Assembly: GCA_013416455.1 (NCBI GenBank)
Contig: JACCES010000004.1
Location: forward strand, 1 to 64,000
Reading direction: 5' to 3'
Length of the DNA: 64,000 nucleotides
From: Alcaligenaceae bacterium
GTDB taxonomy: Bacteria; Pseudomonadota; Gammaproteobacteria; Burkholderiales; Burkholderiaceae_B
How positions within the stretch are numbered: position 1 is the first letter of the stretch; the number at the start of each line of letters is the position of its first letter. A model generated the notes under the pieces. That model had not been told where the DNA came from, made no database searches, and saw nothing but the letters and a program-made list of their open reading frames with translations. Shown here piece after piece: positions 47,865 to 55,862 of the stretch. The translations under genes and the position numbers were made by a program.

Positions 47865-49357
47865 ATACCGTCCCTTGCCGGGCCGTCCCGCGCGCCGACA
47901 GCGCGCTCAAGGCCGTGGCCGGCTATATCCCCGGCATCGCGGCGGGCGCCATCGACTGGGACACGCATGTCTTCGAAGCGCATGGGCAACGGGCGGAAGT
48001 CGCGCTGCCCAGGCTGACGCCATTGCAACTGGAAACGGTGGCGGCCACGGTAAGCGAGGCTGCGCGGGAGCGCCTGGCCTCGATGCCGGTCATGGAAATC
48101 GTGGATGCCATCGACCGGGCCATCGCCCGGATGCTGGATGCCGGCGACCCCGTCCGTCGGGAAATCGAACGGGTACTGCCCATTGTCAGCGGTTTCGATC
48201 CCGAGATGACGAGGCTGGGAATCAACGCCGGCCTGAAAGCCTTCCGCCGGCCTCAGCTGCTGCGTTTTCTTGCCGAGGATTTTGGCGATCCGGGTTTGCT
48301 CGATGGTTTCCGCCCTCGCGCGACAGGGGGCTGGACACGCGCCTGCGGCCCCGCTTTGCTTGCCCATGTCTGGGCCGGAAATGTCCCCGGCCTGCCTTTG
48401 TGGAGCCTGGTGTCCGGGCTGCTGGTGAAAGCCGGCAATATAGGCAAGGTGTCCAGCGACGAACCCCTGTTCGCGGGCTGGTTCGCGCGTGTTCTGGCCG
48501 AGGTCGAGCCGCGCCTGGCCGATGCCTTGGCCGTCGTCTGGTGGCCCGGGGGGGAAACGGCGCTGGAACAGGTGCTGTGCCGTCGTGCCGATGTGCTGAA
48601 AGTCTATGGCGGCGATGCGGCGCTCGCCGCCTGGCAGCGTCAGTTGCCCGTCGGCAAGCGTCTGCTGTCCCATGGCCATAAACTCAGTGTCGGCCTGGTC
48701 TCGGCCACCGCCCTGGATGCGCGCCAATCCCGGCTCACGGCCAGGCAAGCCGCCCTGGATATCGTGCGCTGGGATCAGCAGGGCTGCTATTCGCCGCAGA
48801 TGTTCTATGTCGAGCGGGGCGCGCAGGTATCCCCCCACGAATTCGCCTGCCACCTCGCCGGAGAAATGGCGGCGCTGCAACATGCGTTCCCCCGTCGCGC
48901 GCTGTCGCTGGAAGAGGCCGGCACCGTGGCCGGCTGGCGGCAGGCGCTCGGCCTGGATCAGCTGCGGGGCGAACATATCGAATTGCTGGGGCCGGCGGAT
49001 GCGCCATGGTGTGTGGCCTATGTGGACGAACCGCAAGCGCCGCGGCCGGGGGCGCTGAACCGCACGGCCTGCGTCGTGGCGGTCGATACCCTGGATGATG
49101 CCGTGCGCCGGCTGGACGGCCAGCGAGCCTTTCTGCAGACCGTGGGGCTGGCGGCCAGCCCAGAGGAGCTGTTCCGCCTGGCGCCTTTGATCGCCGGGGC
49201 GGGGGCCACACGGATCTGCGCGTTGGGCGCCATGACGATGCCGGCGGCCGGCTGGCACCATGACGGGCGCTTCAGCCTGCTCGATCTGGTCCGCATGGTC
49301 GATATCGAAGCGTCGGCGGAGCGGGCCGCCGATGCCTTGGCCTTATACAGGGATTGA
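47861..49357 (+). CDS. LuxC-like acyl reductase
   Basis: LuxC-type enzymes take an acyl group onto a cysteine and reduce it with NADPH to an aldehyde. The 498-residue protein belongs to this aldehyde-dehydrogenase-like family. The catalytic Cys309 sits in WDQQGCYSPQ, the family hallmark; ACGPALLAHVWAGNVPGLPLWSL and VLKVYGGDAALAAW are also typical. The ATGA overlap with the LuxE-like gene predicts equal translation and a working synthetase-reductase pair. Here the pair lies under a TPP riboswitch and before an ABC importer, which suggests a thiamine-related acid as substrate. Confidence 0.85.
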   Translation: MNTVPCRAVPRADSALKAVAGYIPGIAAGAIDWDTHVFEAHGQRAEVALPRLTPLQLETVAATVSEAARERLASMPVMEIVDAIDRAIARMLDAGDPVRREIERVLPIVSGFDPEMTRLGINAGLKAFRRPQLLRFLAEDFGDPGLLDGFRPRATGGWTRACGPALLAHVWAGNVPGLPLWSLVSGLLVKAGNIGKVSSDEPLFAGWFARVLAEVEPRLADALAVVWWPGGETALEQVLCRRADVLKVYGGDAALAAWQRQLPVGKRLLSHGHKLSVGLVSATALDARQSRLTARQAALDIVRWDQQGCYSPQMFYVERGAQVSPHEFACHLAGEMAALQHAFPRRALSLEEAGTVAGWRQALGLDQLRGEHIELLGPADAPWCVAYVDEPQAPRPGALNRTACVVAVDTLDDAVRRLDGQRAFLQTVGLAASPEELFRLAPLIAGAGATRICALGAMTMPAAGWHHDGRFSLLDLVRMVDIEASAERAADALALYRD

Positions 49358-49369
49358 CGACAGACCGCC

Positions 49370-50137
49370 ATGGATGACTCTTTCTTGAGCATGCGCCAGG
49401 TCAGCTTTGGCTATCCGGATGCGCCCGTTGCGGTGAGCCAGGTCGATTGGCTCATGCCGGCGGGCGCTTTCCACTGTCTGCTGGGGCGCAGCGGCTGCGG
49501 CAAATCGACATTGCTGAAACTGGCGGCGGGGCTGCTGCTGCCGGACGCCGGCGTTGTGCTGCTGGAAGGCGAGCCGGTGCGCGGCCCGGGGCCGGTCACC
49601 GGTTTCGTCTTCCAGGCGCCCACCTTGCTGGAGTGGCTGAGCGTGATCGACAATGTGCTGCTGCCCGTGTCCCTGAAACGCCCGCCCGATCCTTCCGATT
49701 TCGCGCATGCCCGGGCGCTGCTCGACGAACTGGGCCTGGGTTCGATGCAGGGCCGCTACCCGAGCCAGCTTTCGGGCGGGCAGCAAAGCCGTGTGGCGAT
49801 CGCGCGCGCGCTGCTTACACGGCCCCGCCTGCTGCTGATGGATGAACCCTTTGCCGCGCTCGACGCGCTGACACGCGAAGAGCTCCAGGCCACCCTGCTT
49901 GCGGTCTGCGGCCAGCATGGGACCTCGGTATTGTTCGTCACGCACGACATCGCCGAGGCGGTCTATCTTGCCGATCACGTGGCCGTGATGGACGGCGGCC
50001 GCATCATCTTCGAGCAGGCCATCGTACTGCCTCGTCCCCGGTCTCCGGGATTGCGGCACAGTGCGCAATTCAATGCGGTCTGCGCGCGCCTGCGCCAGAT
50101 CATGGCTCCCGGCCAGGCGGGCCGGGCATGCCGATGA
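49370..50137 (+). CDS. ABC importer ATPase (ThiZ/SsuB/TauB type)
   Basis: The 255-residue ATPase powers the importer encoded by the next two genes. Walker A GRSGCGKST, Q-loop FVFQAPTLLEWLSVIDNVLLP, signature LSGGQQSRVAIARAL, Walker B LLLMDEPFAALD and switch FVTHDIAEAV are all intact. The FQ-PTLLEW pattern is typical of the nitrate/sulfonate/pyrimidine-precursor subfamily. It begins 12 bp after the LuxC-like gene and overlaps the permease gene by 10 bp. ThiZ (formylaminopyrimidine uptake) is the closest functional analogue by context. Confidence 0.9.
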   Translation: MDDSFLSMRQVSFGYPDAPVAVSQVDWLMPAGAFHCLLGRSGCGKSTLLKLAAGLLLPDAGVVLLEGEPVRGPGPVTGFVFQAPTLLEWLSVIDNVLLPVSLKRPPDPSDFAHARALLDELGLGSMQGRYPSQLSGGQQSRVAIARALLTRPRLLLMDEPFAALDALTREELQATLLAVCGQHGTSVLFVTHDIAEAVYLADHVAVMDGGRIIFEQAIVLPRPRSPGLRHSAQFNAVCARLRQIMAPGQAGRACR

Positions 50138-50913
50138 AAGCGCGCTTCTGGAAATCGCCGCGGGCCTGGTCGCTGTCGCTGCTGCTTGGCGTATTGCTGG
50201 CCTGGGAATGGGCAGTCATCGCTTTCGGATGGTCCGAACTCGTGCTGCCGCCGCCTTCGGCGGTGGCGCGGTCGCTGTGGCGGGGGCTGTCTTCAGGCTA
50301 TTTCTGGCCGCATATCGCTCAAACCTCTCTGGAAGTCCTGGCGGGCCTGGCGCTGGGAGGCTTGTTCGGGTTCGCCTGCGGGCTCATGCTGGGCGAATCG
50401 GCATTCGGCCGCCGCGTATTCATGCCTTATGTGGTGGCCAGCCAGGTCGTGCCCAAGCTGGCGCTTGCTCCATTGCTGACGGTGTGGCTGGGCTTCGGCA
50501 CGCTGCCGATGGTGGTCATTACCGCGCTGGTCTGCTTCTTCCCCTTGCTGGAAAGCACGATGACCGGCATTGGGCAGGCGGACCCGTCGCGGCTCGAACT
50601 GTTCCGCATGCTGGGCGCCACACGCTGGCGGACCTTGTGGCGTCTCAAGGTGCCGACAGGGCTGCCGGCCATCCTCGCGGGATTGCGCATGGCGGTCGTC
50701 CTGGCGCTGGTCGGGGCCGTGGTGGGCGAATTCATCGGCGGCAGCCAGGGGCTGGGCGCGCTCATCATCGCCGCGCAAGGGTCCATGGATACGCCCTTGA
50801 TGTTCGCCGTGCTGACGCTCATCACCCTTCAGGGCTGGCTGCTCTATCTTGGCGCGCTGTGGGTGGAGAAACGGCTGTTGCGCCCCTATGCCATCATCCA
50901 AGGAAAAAAATGA
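50128..50913 (+). CDS. ABC importer permease (ThiX/SsuC/TauC type)
   Basis: The 261-residue inner-membrane permease has six hydrophobic segments and the binding-protein-dependent transport motif EFIGGSQGLGALIIAA with the coupling-helix region LFRMLGATRWRTLWRLKVPTGLPAI. Other family features are LPPPSAVARSLW and QVVPKLALAPLLTVWLGFG. It overlaps the ATPase gene by 10 bp and the binding-protein gene by 4 bp, so a single homodimeric permease is expected for this importer. Confidence 0.9.
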   Translation: MPMKARFWKSPRAWSLSLLLGVLLAWEWAVIAFGWSELVLPPPSAVARSLWRGLSSGYFWPHIAQTSLEVLAGLALGGLFGFACGLMLGESAFGRRVFMPYVVASQVVPKLALAPLLTVWLGFGTLPMVVITALVCFFPLLESTMTGIGQADPSRLELFRMLGATRWRTLWRLKVPTGLPAILAGLRMAVVLALVGAVVGEFIGGSQGLGALIIAAQGSMDTPLMFAVLTLITLQGWLLYLGALWVEKRLLRPYAIIQGKK

Positions 50914-51929
50914 TCATGAAATACATACTAGAGACATTCGTACGGCGCCTGGTGGCGCCCGGCGCGGGTTTCGCCCTGGCGCTGGCCATGCAGGCCGGCT
51001 GGGCCCAGGCGCCTCAACCGGAAAAAATCACACTGGCCGGCTGGAGCAAACCCATCACCGAGATCACCAATCTGCTGGCCGAACCGGACATGGGATTCTT
51101 CAAGGATGAGGGCCTGGCGCTGAACTATCTCCCGGGGGCGGGTGGCGGCGATGCCTTGCGCAATCTTCTGAGCGGCCAGGCCGATGTGGCGTTCACCGAC
51201 CCCGGCTCCTTTTTTGCGGCCCTGGACAAAGGCGCCGAACTGCGCGCCATCTACGATATCTATCCGCAGAATGTGTTCAATGTCGTCTCTCTGGCGTCCA
51301 GCGGCATTGCCGGGCCGTCCGATCTCAGGGGCAAGCGGGTCGGTGTGTACAGCCTGTCCAGCGGCACGCGGCAGAACCTGCAGATTCTTTTGCAGCAGGA
51401 AGGGTTGAGCGAAGACGACGTGACCATCGTGGTGACCGGGCTGCTCAATTTTGCCCCGCTCATCCAGGGGCAGGTCGACGCCACGGCCGCCACCGACACC
51501 GGTCTGGCCCTGGCCAGGCGGCGCGGCCTGGGCGACGTGCGGGTCATGGAAGTCGCGGACTATCTGAACTATTCCAGCGATCTTTTCGTGGTGCGCGAGT
51601 CCTACTACCAGCAGAACAAGGATAAACTGCGTCGCTTTCTCGCCGCCTATCGCCGCAGCGCCGAATGGATGATCAGCGAGCCTGAACGCGCCGCCCAATT
51701 GGCGGTGCGGCGGGCCATCGACGGGCAGGACGTGGCGCTCAACAAGGAAATCATCATGCTGCGCAATCGCTCCAGCGTCTCTGAGCTGACACACGAGAAG
51801 GGATTGGGCGCATTGAATCTGGAAACGCTTCAGGCGGCCGCCGACGCTTATCTCAAACTGGACCTCATCAGCAGGCGTATCGACATACCCGGGGTCGTGG
51901 CCGTCGACCTGCTGCCGGGCGGGGAATAG
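50910..51929 (+). CDS. ABC substrate-binding protein, NMT1/THI5-like
   Basis: The 339-residue periplasmic receptor has an N-terminal signal (basic start, hydrophobic core, AMQAGWAQA) and the NMT1/SsuA-like fold: ITLAGWSKPITEITNLLAEPDMGFFKDEGL, GGGDALRNLLSGQADVAFTD, DLRGKRVGVYSLSSG and a later QVDATAATDTG. ThiY-type proteins that bind thiamine pyrimidine precursors belong to the same fold. Cysteine motifs of the eukaryotic THI5 synthase are absent. AAGGAAA precedes ATG 50910; ATG 50916 is a second choice. The ligand is inferred to be a thiamine-related carboxylate. Confidence 0.85.
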   Translation: MIMKYILETFVRRLVAPGAGFALALAMQAGWAQAPQPEKITLAGWSKPITEITNLLAEPDMGFFKDEGLALNYLPGAGGGDALRNLLSGQADVAFTDPGSFFAALDKGAELRAIYDIYPQNVFNVVSLASSGIAGPSDLRGKRVGVYSLSSGTRQNLQILLQQEGLSEDDVTIVVTGLLNFAPLIQGQVDATAATDTGLALARRRGLGDVRVMEVADYLNYSSDLFVVRESYYQQNKDKLRRFLAAYRRSAEWMISEPERAAQLAVRRAIDGQDVALNKEIIMLRNRSSVSELTHEKGLGALNLETLQAAADAYLKLDLISRRIDIPGVVAVDLLPGGE

Positions 51930-51951
51930 CCAGCCGCGGGGAAGGAAAGAC

Positions 51952-52719
51952 ATGGACTTCAAGAACAGGGTCGTGCTCGTGACCGGTGCCAGCCGGGGCA
52001 TCGGAGCCGCCATTGCGCAGGCTTTCGCCCGTGAAGGGGCTTTGGTGGTGGTCAATTATCTGCGCAATGATGAAGCCGCCGCCCGGGTGGTCGAAGCCTG
52101 CATTGCGTCGGGTGGCGATGCCTGGGCCATCCGCGCCGACGTGACGGATGCGGCGGCGGTGGAGGAGATGATCGGCCAGGTGATCATGGAAACCGGCCGC
52201 ATCGACACCGTCGTCAACAACGCCTTGCGCGCCTATCGGTTCAACCCCGATGCCAGACGCCGTTTCCAGGAACTGGACTGGGGCGCCTACCGGGAGCAAT
52301 TCGACGGCGCGGTGCAGGGCGTCTGCAATGTATGCAAGGCGGTGCTGCCGCATATGCGCCAGCGCGCCGGCGGCAGCATCGTCAATATCGCCAGCGATCT
52401 GGCGGAGCATCCCGTGGTGCCATACCACGATTACGCCACGGCCAAGGCCGCGCTGGTGGGCTTCAGCCGCAACCTGGCCGCCGAACTGGGGTCTTCAGGC
52501 ATACGGGTCAACTGCGTGGCGCCGGGGCTGGTCTGGCCCACGGATGCCAGCCGCGAAACCCGCGAATCGCTGCGCGAGCAGCTGGCGGAACAAACGCCGC
52601 TGCGCCGCATCGCCACCCCTGAAGACGTGACGGGGCCGGTGATGTTCCTGGCCTCGGACTGGAGCCGCTTCATGACGGGACAGGTGCTTTATGTGGATGG
52701 CGGCCTTGTGATGCGCTAA
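51952..52719 (+). CDS. SDR family oxidoreductase
   Basis: A 255-residue classical short-chain dehydrogenase. TGASRGIG (residues 11-18) binds NAD(P), NNA (89-91) stabilises the core, and the catalytic set Ser148, Tyr161 and Lys165 (YATAK) is complete. FabG-like end PEDVTGPVMFLASDWSRFMTGQVLYVDGG. An arginine rather than an acidic residue after beta-2 (NYLRND) suggests NADPH. It lies 22 bp after the binding-protein gene and is the last clear member of the riboswitch operon. Reduction of the aldehyde from the LuxE/LuxC step to an alcohol is the proposed role. Confidence 0.88.
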   Translation: MDFKNRVVLVTGASRGIGAAIAQAFAREGALVVVNYLRNDEAAARVVEACIASGGDAWAIRADVTDAAAVEEMIGQVIMETGRIDTVVNNALRAYRFNPDARRRFQELDWGAYREQFDGAVQGVCNVCKAVLPHMRQRAGGSIVNIASDLAEHPVVPYHDYATAKAALVGFSRNLAAELGSSGIRVNCVAPGLVWPTDASRETRESLREQLAEQTPLRRIATPEDVTGPVMFLASDWSRFMTGQVLYVDGGLVMR

Positions 52720-52746
52720 CGTTGGAAAACTCACTCCTCTTTCATC

Positions 52747-54072
52747 ATGACTTTTGACGTACTGGATATCGAATCCCTGGACCTCGAAGCCCGCGGCATT
52801 GCCCATCGCGATGGCAAGGTGATCTTTGTCGAAGGCGCGCTGCCCGGCGAGCGTGTCGAAGCGAGCATCGTGCGGCGCAAGCCTTCCTACGAAAAGGCCC
52901 GCACGGAACGCGTCCTCAGGGCGTCCTCGCAACGGGTGACGCCCGCCTGTCCCCACTTCGGGGTCTGTGGCGGATGCGCCATGCAGCATCTGGAGCCGCA
53001 GGCGCAGGTGGCGATCAAGCAGCGGGCGCTCGAAGACGCTTTTGCGCATATCGGCAAGCTGAGGCCGGCCATCATCCTGCCGGCCATGCAGGGGCCGTTT
53101 TTCGGCTATCGCTATCGCGCCCGATTGTCGGTCCGGCTGGTTCCGCGCAAGGGCGGGGTGCTGGTCGGTTTCCGGGAGCGGCACAGCAGCTATGTGGCGG
53201 ATATGACGGAATGCCACGTCATGCCCCGCCATGTCTCCGACATGCTGGTGCCGCTACGCCGTATGGTAGAGTCATTGTCGATACCAGACCGCATCCCCCA
53301 GATAGAGGTGGCCGTCGGTGACCGCTGCACCGCGCTGGTGCTGCGCCACATGGAGCCGCTCACCGATACCGATTCCGGCATCCTGCGGGCCTTCGGCGAG
53401 CGCTGGAAGGTGTCGTGGTGGCTCCAGCCCAAGGGGCCGGACAGCGTCCACCTGATGAATCCCGGCGATGAAGGCTTGCTGGCCTATACATTGCCCGAAT
53501 ACGGTTTGCGCATGGCGTACAGGCCGACGGATTTCACACAGGTGAATCCCTACATCAACCGCAGCCTGGTTGCGCGGGCGCTGTCGCTGCTCGATGTACA
53601 GGCGGGGGATCGCGTGGCGGATCTGTTTTGCGGTCTGGGCAACTTCACGCTGCCGCTGGCCACCCGGGCGCGCGAAGTGGTTGGCGTGGAAGGCAGCCGC
53701 ACACTGACCGACAGGGCGCTGGAGGGCGCGCGGGCGCATGGCTTGCAGGACAAGACCCGGTTCGCCACCCTCAATCTGTTCGAGGTCGACGTGGAATGGC
53801 TGCGGGCGCTCGGCCGTTTCGACCGCATGCTGATCGACCCGCCGCGCGAAGGCGCGGAGGCGGTGGCGAACGCATTGGCAGCCCTGGCGGACGAAGAGCG
53901 TCCGCTGCGCATCGTGTACGTTTCCTGTAACCCGGCCACCCTGGCGCGGGATGCCGCCATCATGAAGCACAAGGGCGGCTACGTATTGCAGGCCGCCGGT
54001 GTGGTCAACATGTTTCCCCATACCGGGCACGTGGAGTCGATCGCCGTGTTCGAGCCTGGACCCGAAAACTGA
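52747..54072 (+). CDS. rlmD: 23S rRNA (uracil-C5) methyltransferase RlmD
   Basis: RlmD methylates U1939 of 23S rRNA. The 441-residue protein has an N-terminal TRAM domain (residues 1-60), the 4Fe-4S motif with Cys68, Cys74 and Cys77 ([15 protein letters not shown]) and a later cysteine in MTECHVMP, the SAM motif [16 protein letters not shown], and the catalytic cysteine in [13 protein letters not shown]. The gene starts 27 bp after the SDR gene on the same strand, so it may be read as the last gene of the TPP-controlled transcript, although its function is unrelated. Confidence 0.93.
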   Translation: MTFDVLDIESLDLEARGIAHRDGKVIFVEGALPGERVEASIVRRKPSYEKARTERVLRASSQRVTPACPHFGVCGGCAMQHLEPQAQVAIKQRALEDAFAHIGKLRPAIILPAMQGPFFGYRYRARLSVRLVPRKGGVLVGFRERHSSYVADMTECHVMPRHVSDMLVPLRRMVESLSIPDRIPQIEVAVGDRCTALVLRHMEPLTDTDSGILRAFGERWKVSWWLQPKGPDSVHLMNPGDEGLLAYTLPEYGLRMAYRPTDFTQVNPYINRSLVARALSLLDVQAGDRVADLFCGLGNFTLPLATRAREVVGVEGSRTLTDRALEGARAHGLQDKTRFATLNLFEVDVEWLRALGRFDRMLIDPPREGAEAVANALAALADEERPLRIVYVSCNPATLARDAAIMKHKGGYVLQAAGVVNMFPHTGHVESIAVFEPGPEN

Positions 54073-54681
54073 ACAGGCGCCGGCGCATCCGGCGATCATT
54101 GCCGGGCCAGTGCCACCCCGCCTCGCAAACGCTTTTCAACCACTTCCCGCATGGAATCCGTGCGATATCCAGCAAATGCGGCCATTCAGCCTGGGCGCAG
54201 TCCAGACCCGGAACCCGGGCTCTTCGGGTTGACGCGCAACGGGTGCATGTAGGCATCATCGCCCACCAGGCGCTGCGCTATCGACAGAATGCGCATGTCC
54301 CGGTCATTATTTTTCCGCCCTTGGAACGCCAGAATATTATTAAGAAATATATATAAGGCAGAATAAATTCATTCTCGCGCCGGCGGGTCGGTTTCTCGGT
54401 TTCTTGGATGCGGCCGGGTGGCGGCGATGCGGCTGGAACCGTCCGGCGAGCGCCCGGCTTTGGGCGTATGTACACGGGTCTGTGCGCTCAAGCGTGATGG
54501 CGTGGATCGCCCGCATCGGGGCCGCGGGCTTGGCGGGCGCCCGGCGGGTCTGCCGATCCGCTCTGTGATCGGCCGTTGCGGTGAGCACTGGACCATTAGT
54601 CCCATTGAGGATCGTATCAATATAAATTGTTTGTTGGTTTTTGGCGGGCACGCAACAATTAAAGAAAAGGAGACAACCGCC
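54073..54681. other. 609-bp gap with a gene remnant and an AT-rich leader
   Basis: No intact gene is visible. The left part holds a minus-strand PhyH/EctD-like remnant (54186-54338). An AT-rich patch at 54330-54375 could be a promoter region. The middle (54376-54590) is GC-rich with no convincing coding signal on either strand. The last 80 bp are AT-rich again and lead into the strong AAAGGAG ribosome-binding site of the Bug-type gene at 54682. Confidence 0.5.
54186..54338 (-). pseudogene. Remnant of a PhyH/EctD-like dioxygenase gene
   Basis: On the minus strand one frame reads NILAFQGRKNNDRDMRILSI then AQRLVGDDAYMHPLRVNPK before breaking up and stopping at 54188-54186. This matches the middle part of phytanoyl-CoA dioxygenase-family enzymes such as ectoine hydroxylase (D-x-R-I-x-x-IA-x-x-L-GDD-Y-H-x-R-N). 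There is no start, no iron-binding HxD/H motif and no continuation. It looks like a short leftover of a deleted gene; chance similarity is not excluded. Confidence 0.4.
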
Positions 54682-55641
54682 ATGTTCAACGTCGTACGCA
54701 TTATTTGCCTCGCGCTAGCTCTGCTTTCCACTACATTTGCACATGCCGAATGGCCGGAAAAGCCGATCCGGCTCATTCACAATGGCCCCCCTGGCAGCAC
54801 GGCCGACAATATCGCCCGTCTCGTTGCGGACCAGCTCTCGGCGCGGCTGGGACAGCCCATGGTGGTCGATGGCCGGCCGGGAGCAAGCGGGACGATTGCG
54901 GCGGATGCCGTCGCGCGTTCCGCCCCCGACGGATACACACTATTTCTCGGCACCAATTCCGTATTCGCGGTGAATCCATATCTCTACGATATCCGGTACG
55001 ATCCGTTTGCCTTCGCCCCCATATCGCAAGTCGTCGCGGCGCAAAACATGCTCGTAGTGCGCCCTTCGCTGCCCATCACGAATGTGAGTGAACTCATAGC
55101 CTATGCCAAGGCGAATCCCGGGAAGCTCACATATGGGTCTTCCGGCACGGGCAGCATGATGCACCTCAGCGGCGAACTATTTCAGCGAGCAACTGATGTG
55201 AGCCTTCTCCATGTGCCATATAAAGGCGGCCAGCCTGCGCGTATGGACATGCTCGGAGACAATCTGGACCTGCTGTTTGGCGACCTGGGGTCCATTCCCC
55301 TTGTACTGGATGGCAAACTTCGCGCACTCGCGGTCACAGGCCCCGAGCGTGAAGAGGCCATGCCCGACATACCCACGATGCAAGAGGCCGGCATCAAGGA
55401 TTATTCGGTAATGGGTTTCTATCTTCTGGTCGCTCCGCAGGGAACGCCGGATACCGTCGTGACGAAGATCAGCAACGCAGTCGCTGCAATGCTGCAGGAC
55501 CCCGGGGTGCGTCAGAATATCGTCACCATGGGTAACCAGCCGGCCAGCGATGCGACGCCCGCCTATCTGGCGGCCGCCATTAAAGCCGATCATGAGAAAT
55601 GGGGGAAGGTGATCAAGGAAGCCGGAATCTCGGTCAAGTGA
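54682..55641 (+). CDS. Bug-family (TctC) periplasmic solute-binding protein
   Basis: The family binds small carboxylates for tripartite tricarboxylate transporters and is greatly expanded in Alcaligenaceae. The 319-residue protein has a signal peptide ending TTFAHA before EWPEKPIRLIH, and family signatures PPGSTADNIARLVADQLSARLGQPMVVDGRPGASG, APDGYTLFLGTNS, KANPGKLTYGSSGTGSMMHL and HVPYKGGQPA. No membrane partners (TctA/B) are adjacent, as is common. AAAGGAG precedes ATG 54682. It is separated from the M81 gene by tandem hairpins. Confidence 0.92.
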   Translation: MFNVVRIICLALALLSTTFAHAEWPEKPIRLIHNGPPGSTADNIARLVADQLSARLGQPMVVDGRPGASGTIAADAVARSAPDGYTLFLGTNSVFAVNPYLYDIRYDPFAFAPISQVVAAQNMLVVRPSLPITNVSELIAYAKANPGKLTYGSSGTGSMMHLSGELFQRATDVSLLHVPYKGGQPARMDMLGDNLDLLFGDLGSIPLVLDGKLRALAVTGPEREEAMPDIPTMQEAGIKDYSVMGFYLLVAPQGTPDTVVTKISNAVAAMLQDPGVRQNIVTMGNQPASDATPAYLAAAIKADHEKWGKVIKEAGISVK

Positions 55642-55657
55642 GGCGGGTTCACACAGA

Positions 55658-55690
55658 GACAATGCCTTCTTTCCCGAAGCCGGCATTGTC
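55658..55690 (+). terminator. Hairpin after the Bug-type gene
   Basis: GACAATGCC (55658-55666) pairs with GGCATTGTC (55682-55690), nine perfect base pairs, with a short inner CTTC/GAAG pairing. It starts 17 bp after the stop. No U-tract is present. Confidence 0.55.
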
Positions 55691-55702
55691 CCCATTCCGG
55701 AA

Positions 55703-55727
55703 TTGGCTTGTTTCGTCGAGAAGCCAA
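55703..55727 (+). repeat. Second hairpin upstream of the M81 gene
   Basis: TTGGCTT (55703-55709) pairs with AAGCCAA (55721-55727) around an 11-nt loop, 12 bp after the previous hairpin. It could strengthen termination or lie in the operator region of the M81 gene at 55863. Confidence 0.4.
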
Positions 55728-55862
55728 CCGAATACCGATAGCGCTTTTTCGTATGCGGCGTACCGCCGGTAAAGCGGTGCGGCTGCGGAATGTCCTGCTG
55801 CGACGCCGGAATCGCAAGCCGGGGCAGCGCAAGAATATGTGCATCAAACCTATGGAGATAGT

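Noticed and set aside
46758-49357. Bioluminescence (lux) genes
   Set aside because: LuxE- and LuxC-like genes are present but luxA/luxB luciferase and luxD are not, and the TPP riboswitch points to thiamine instead.
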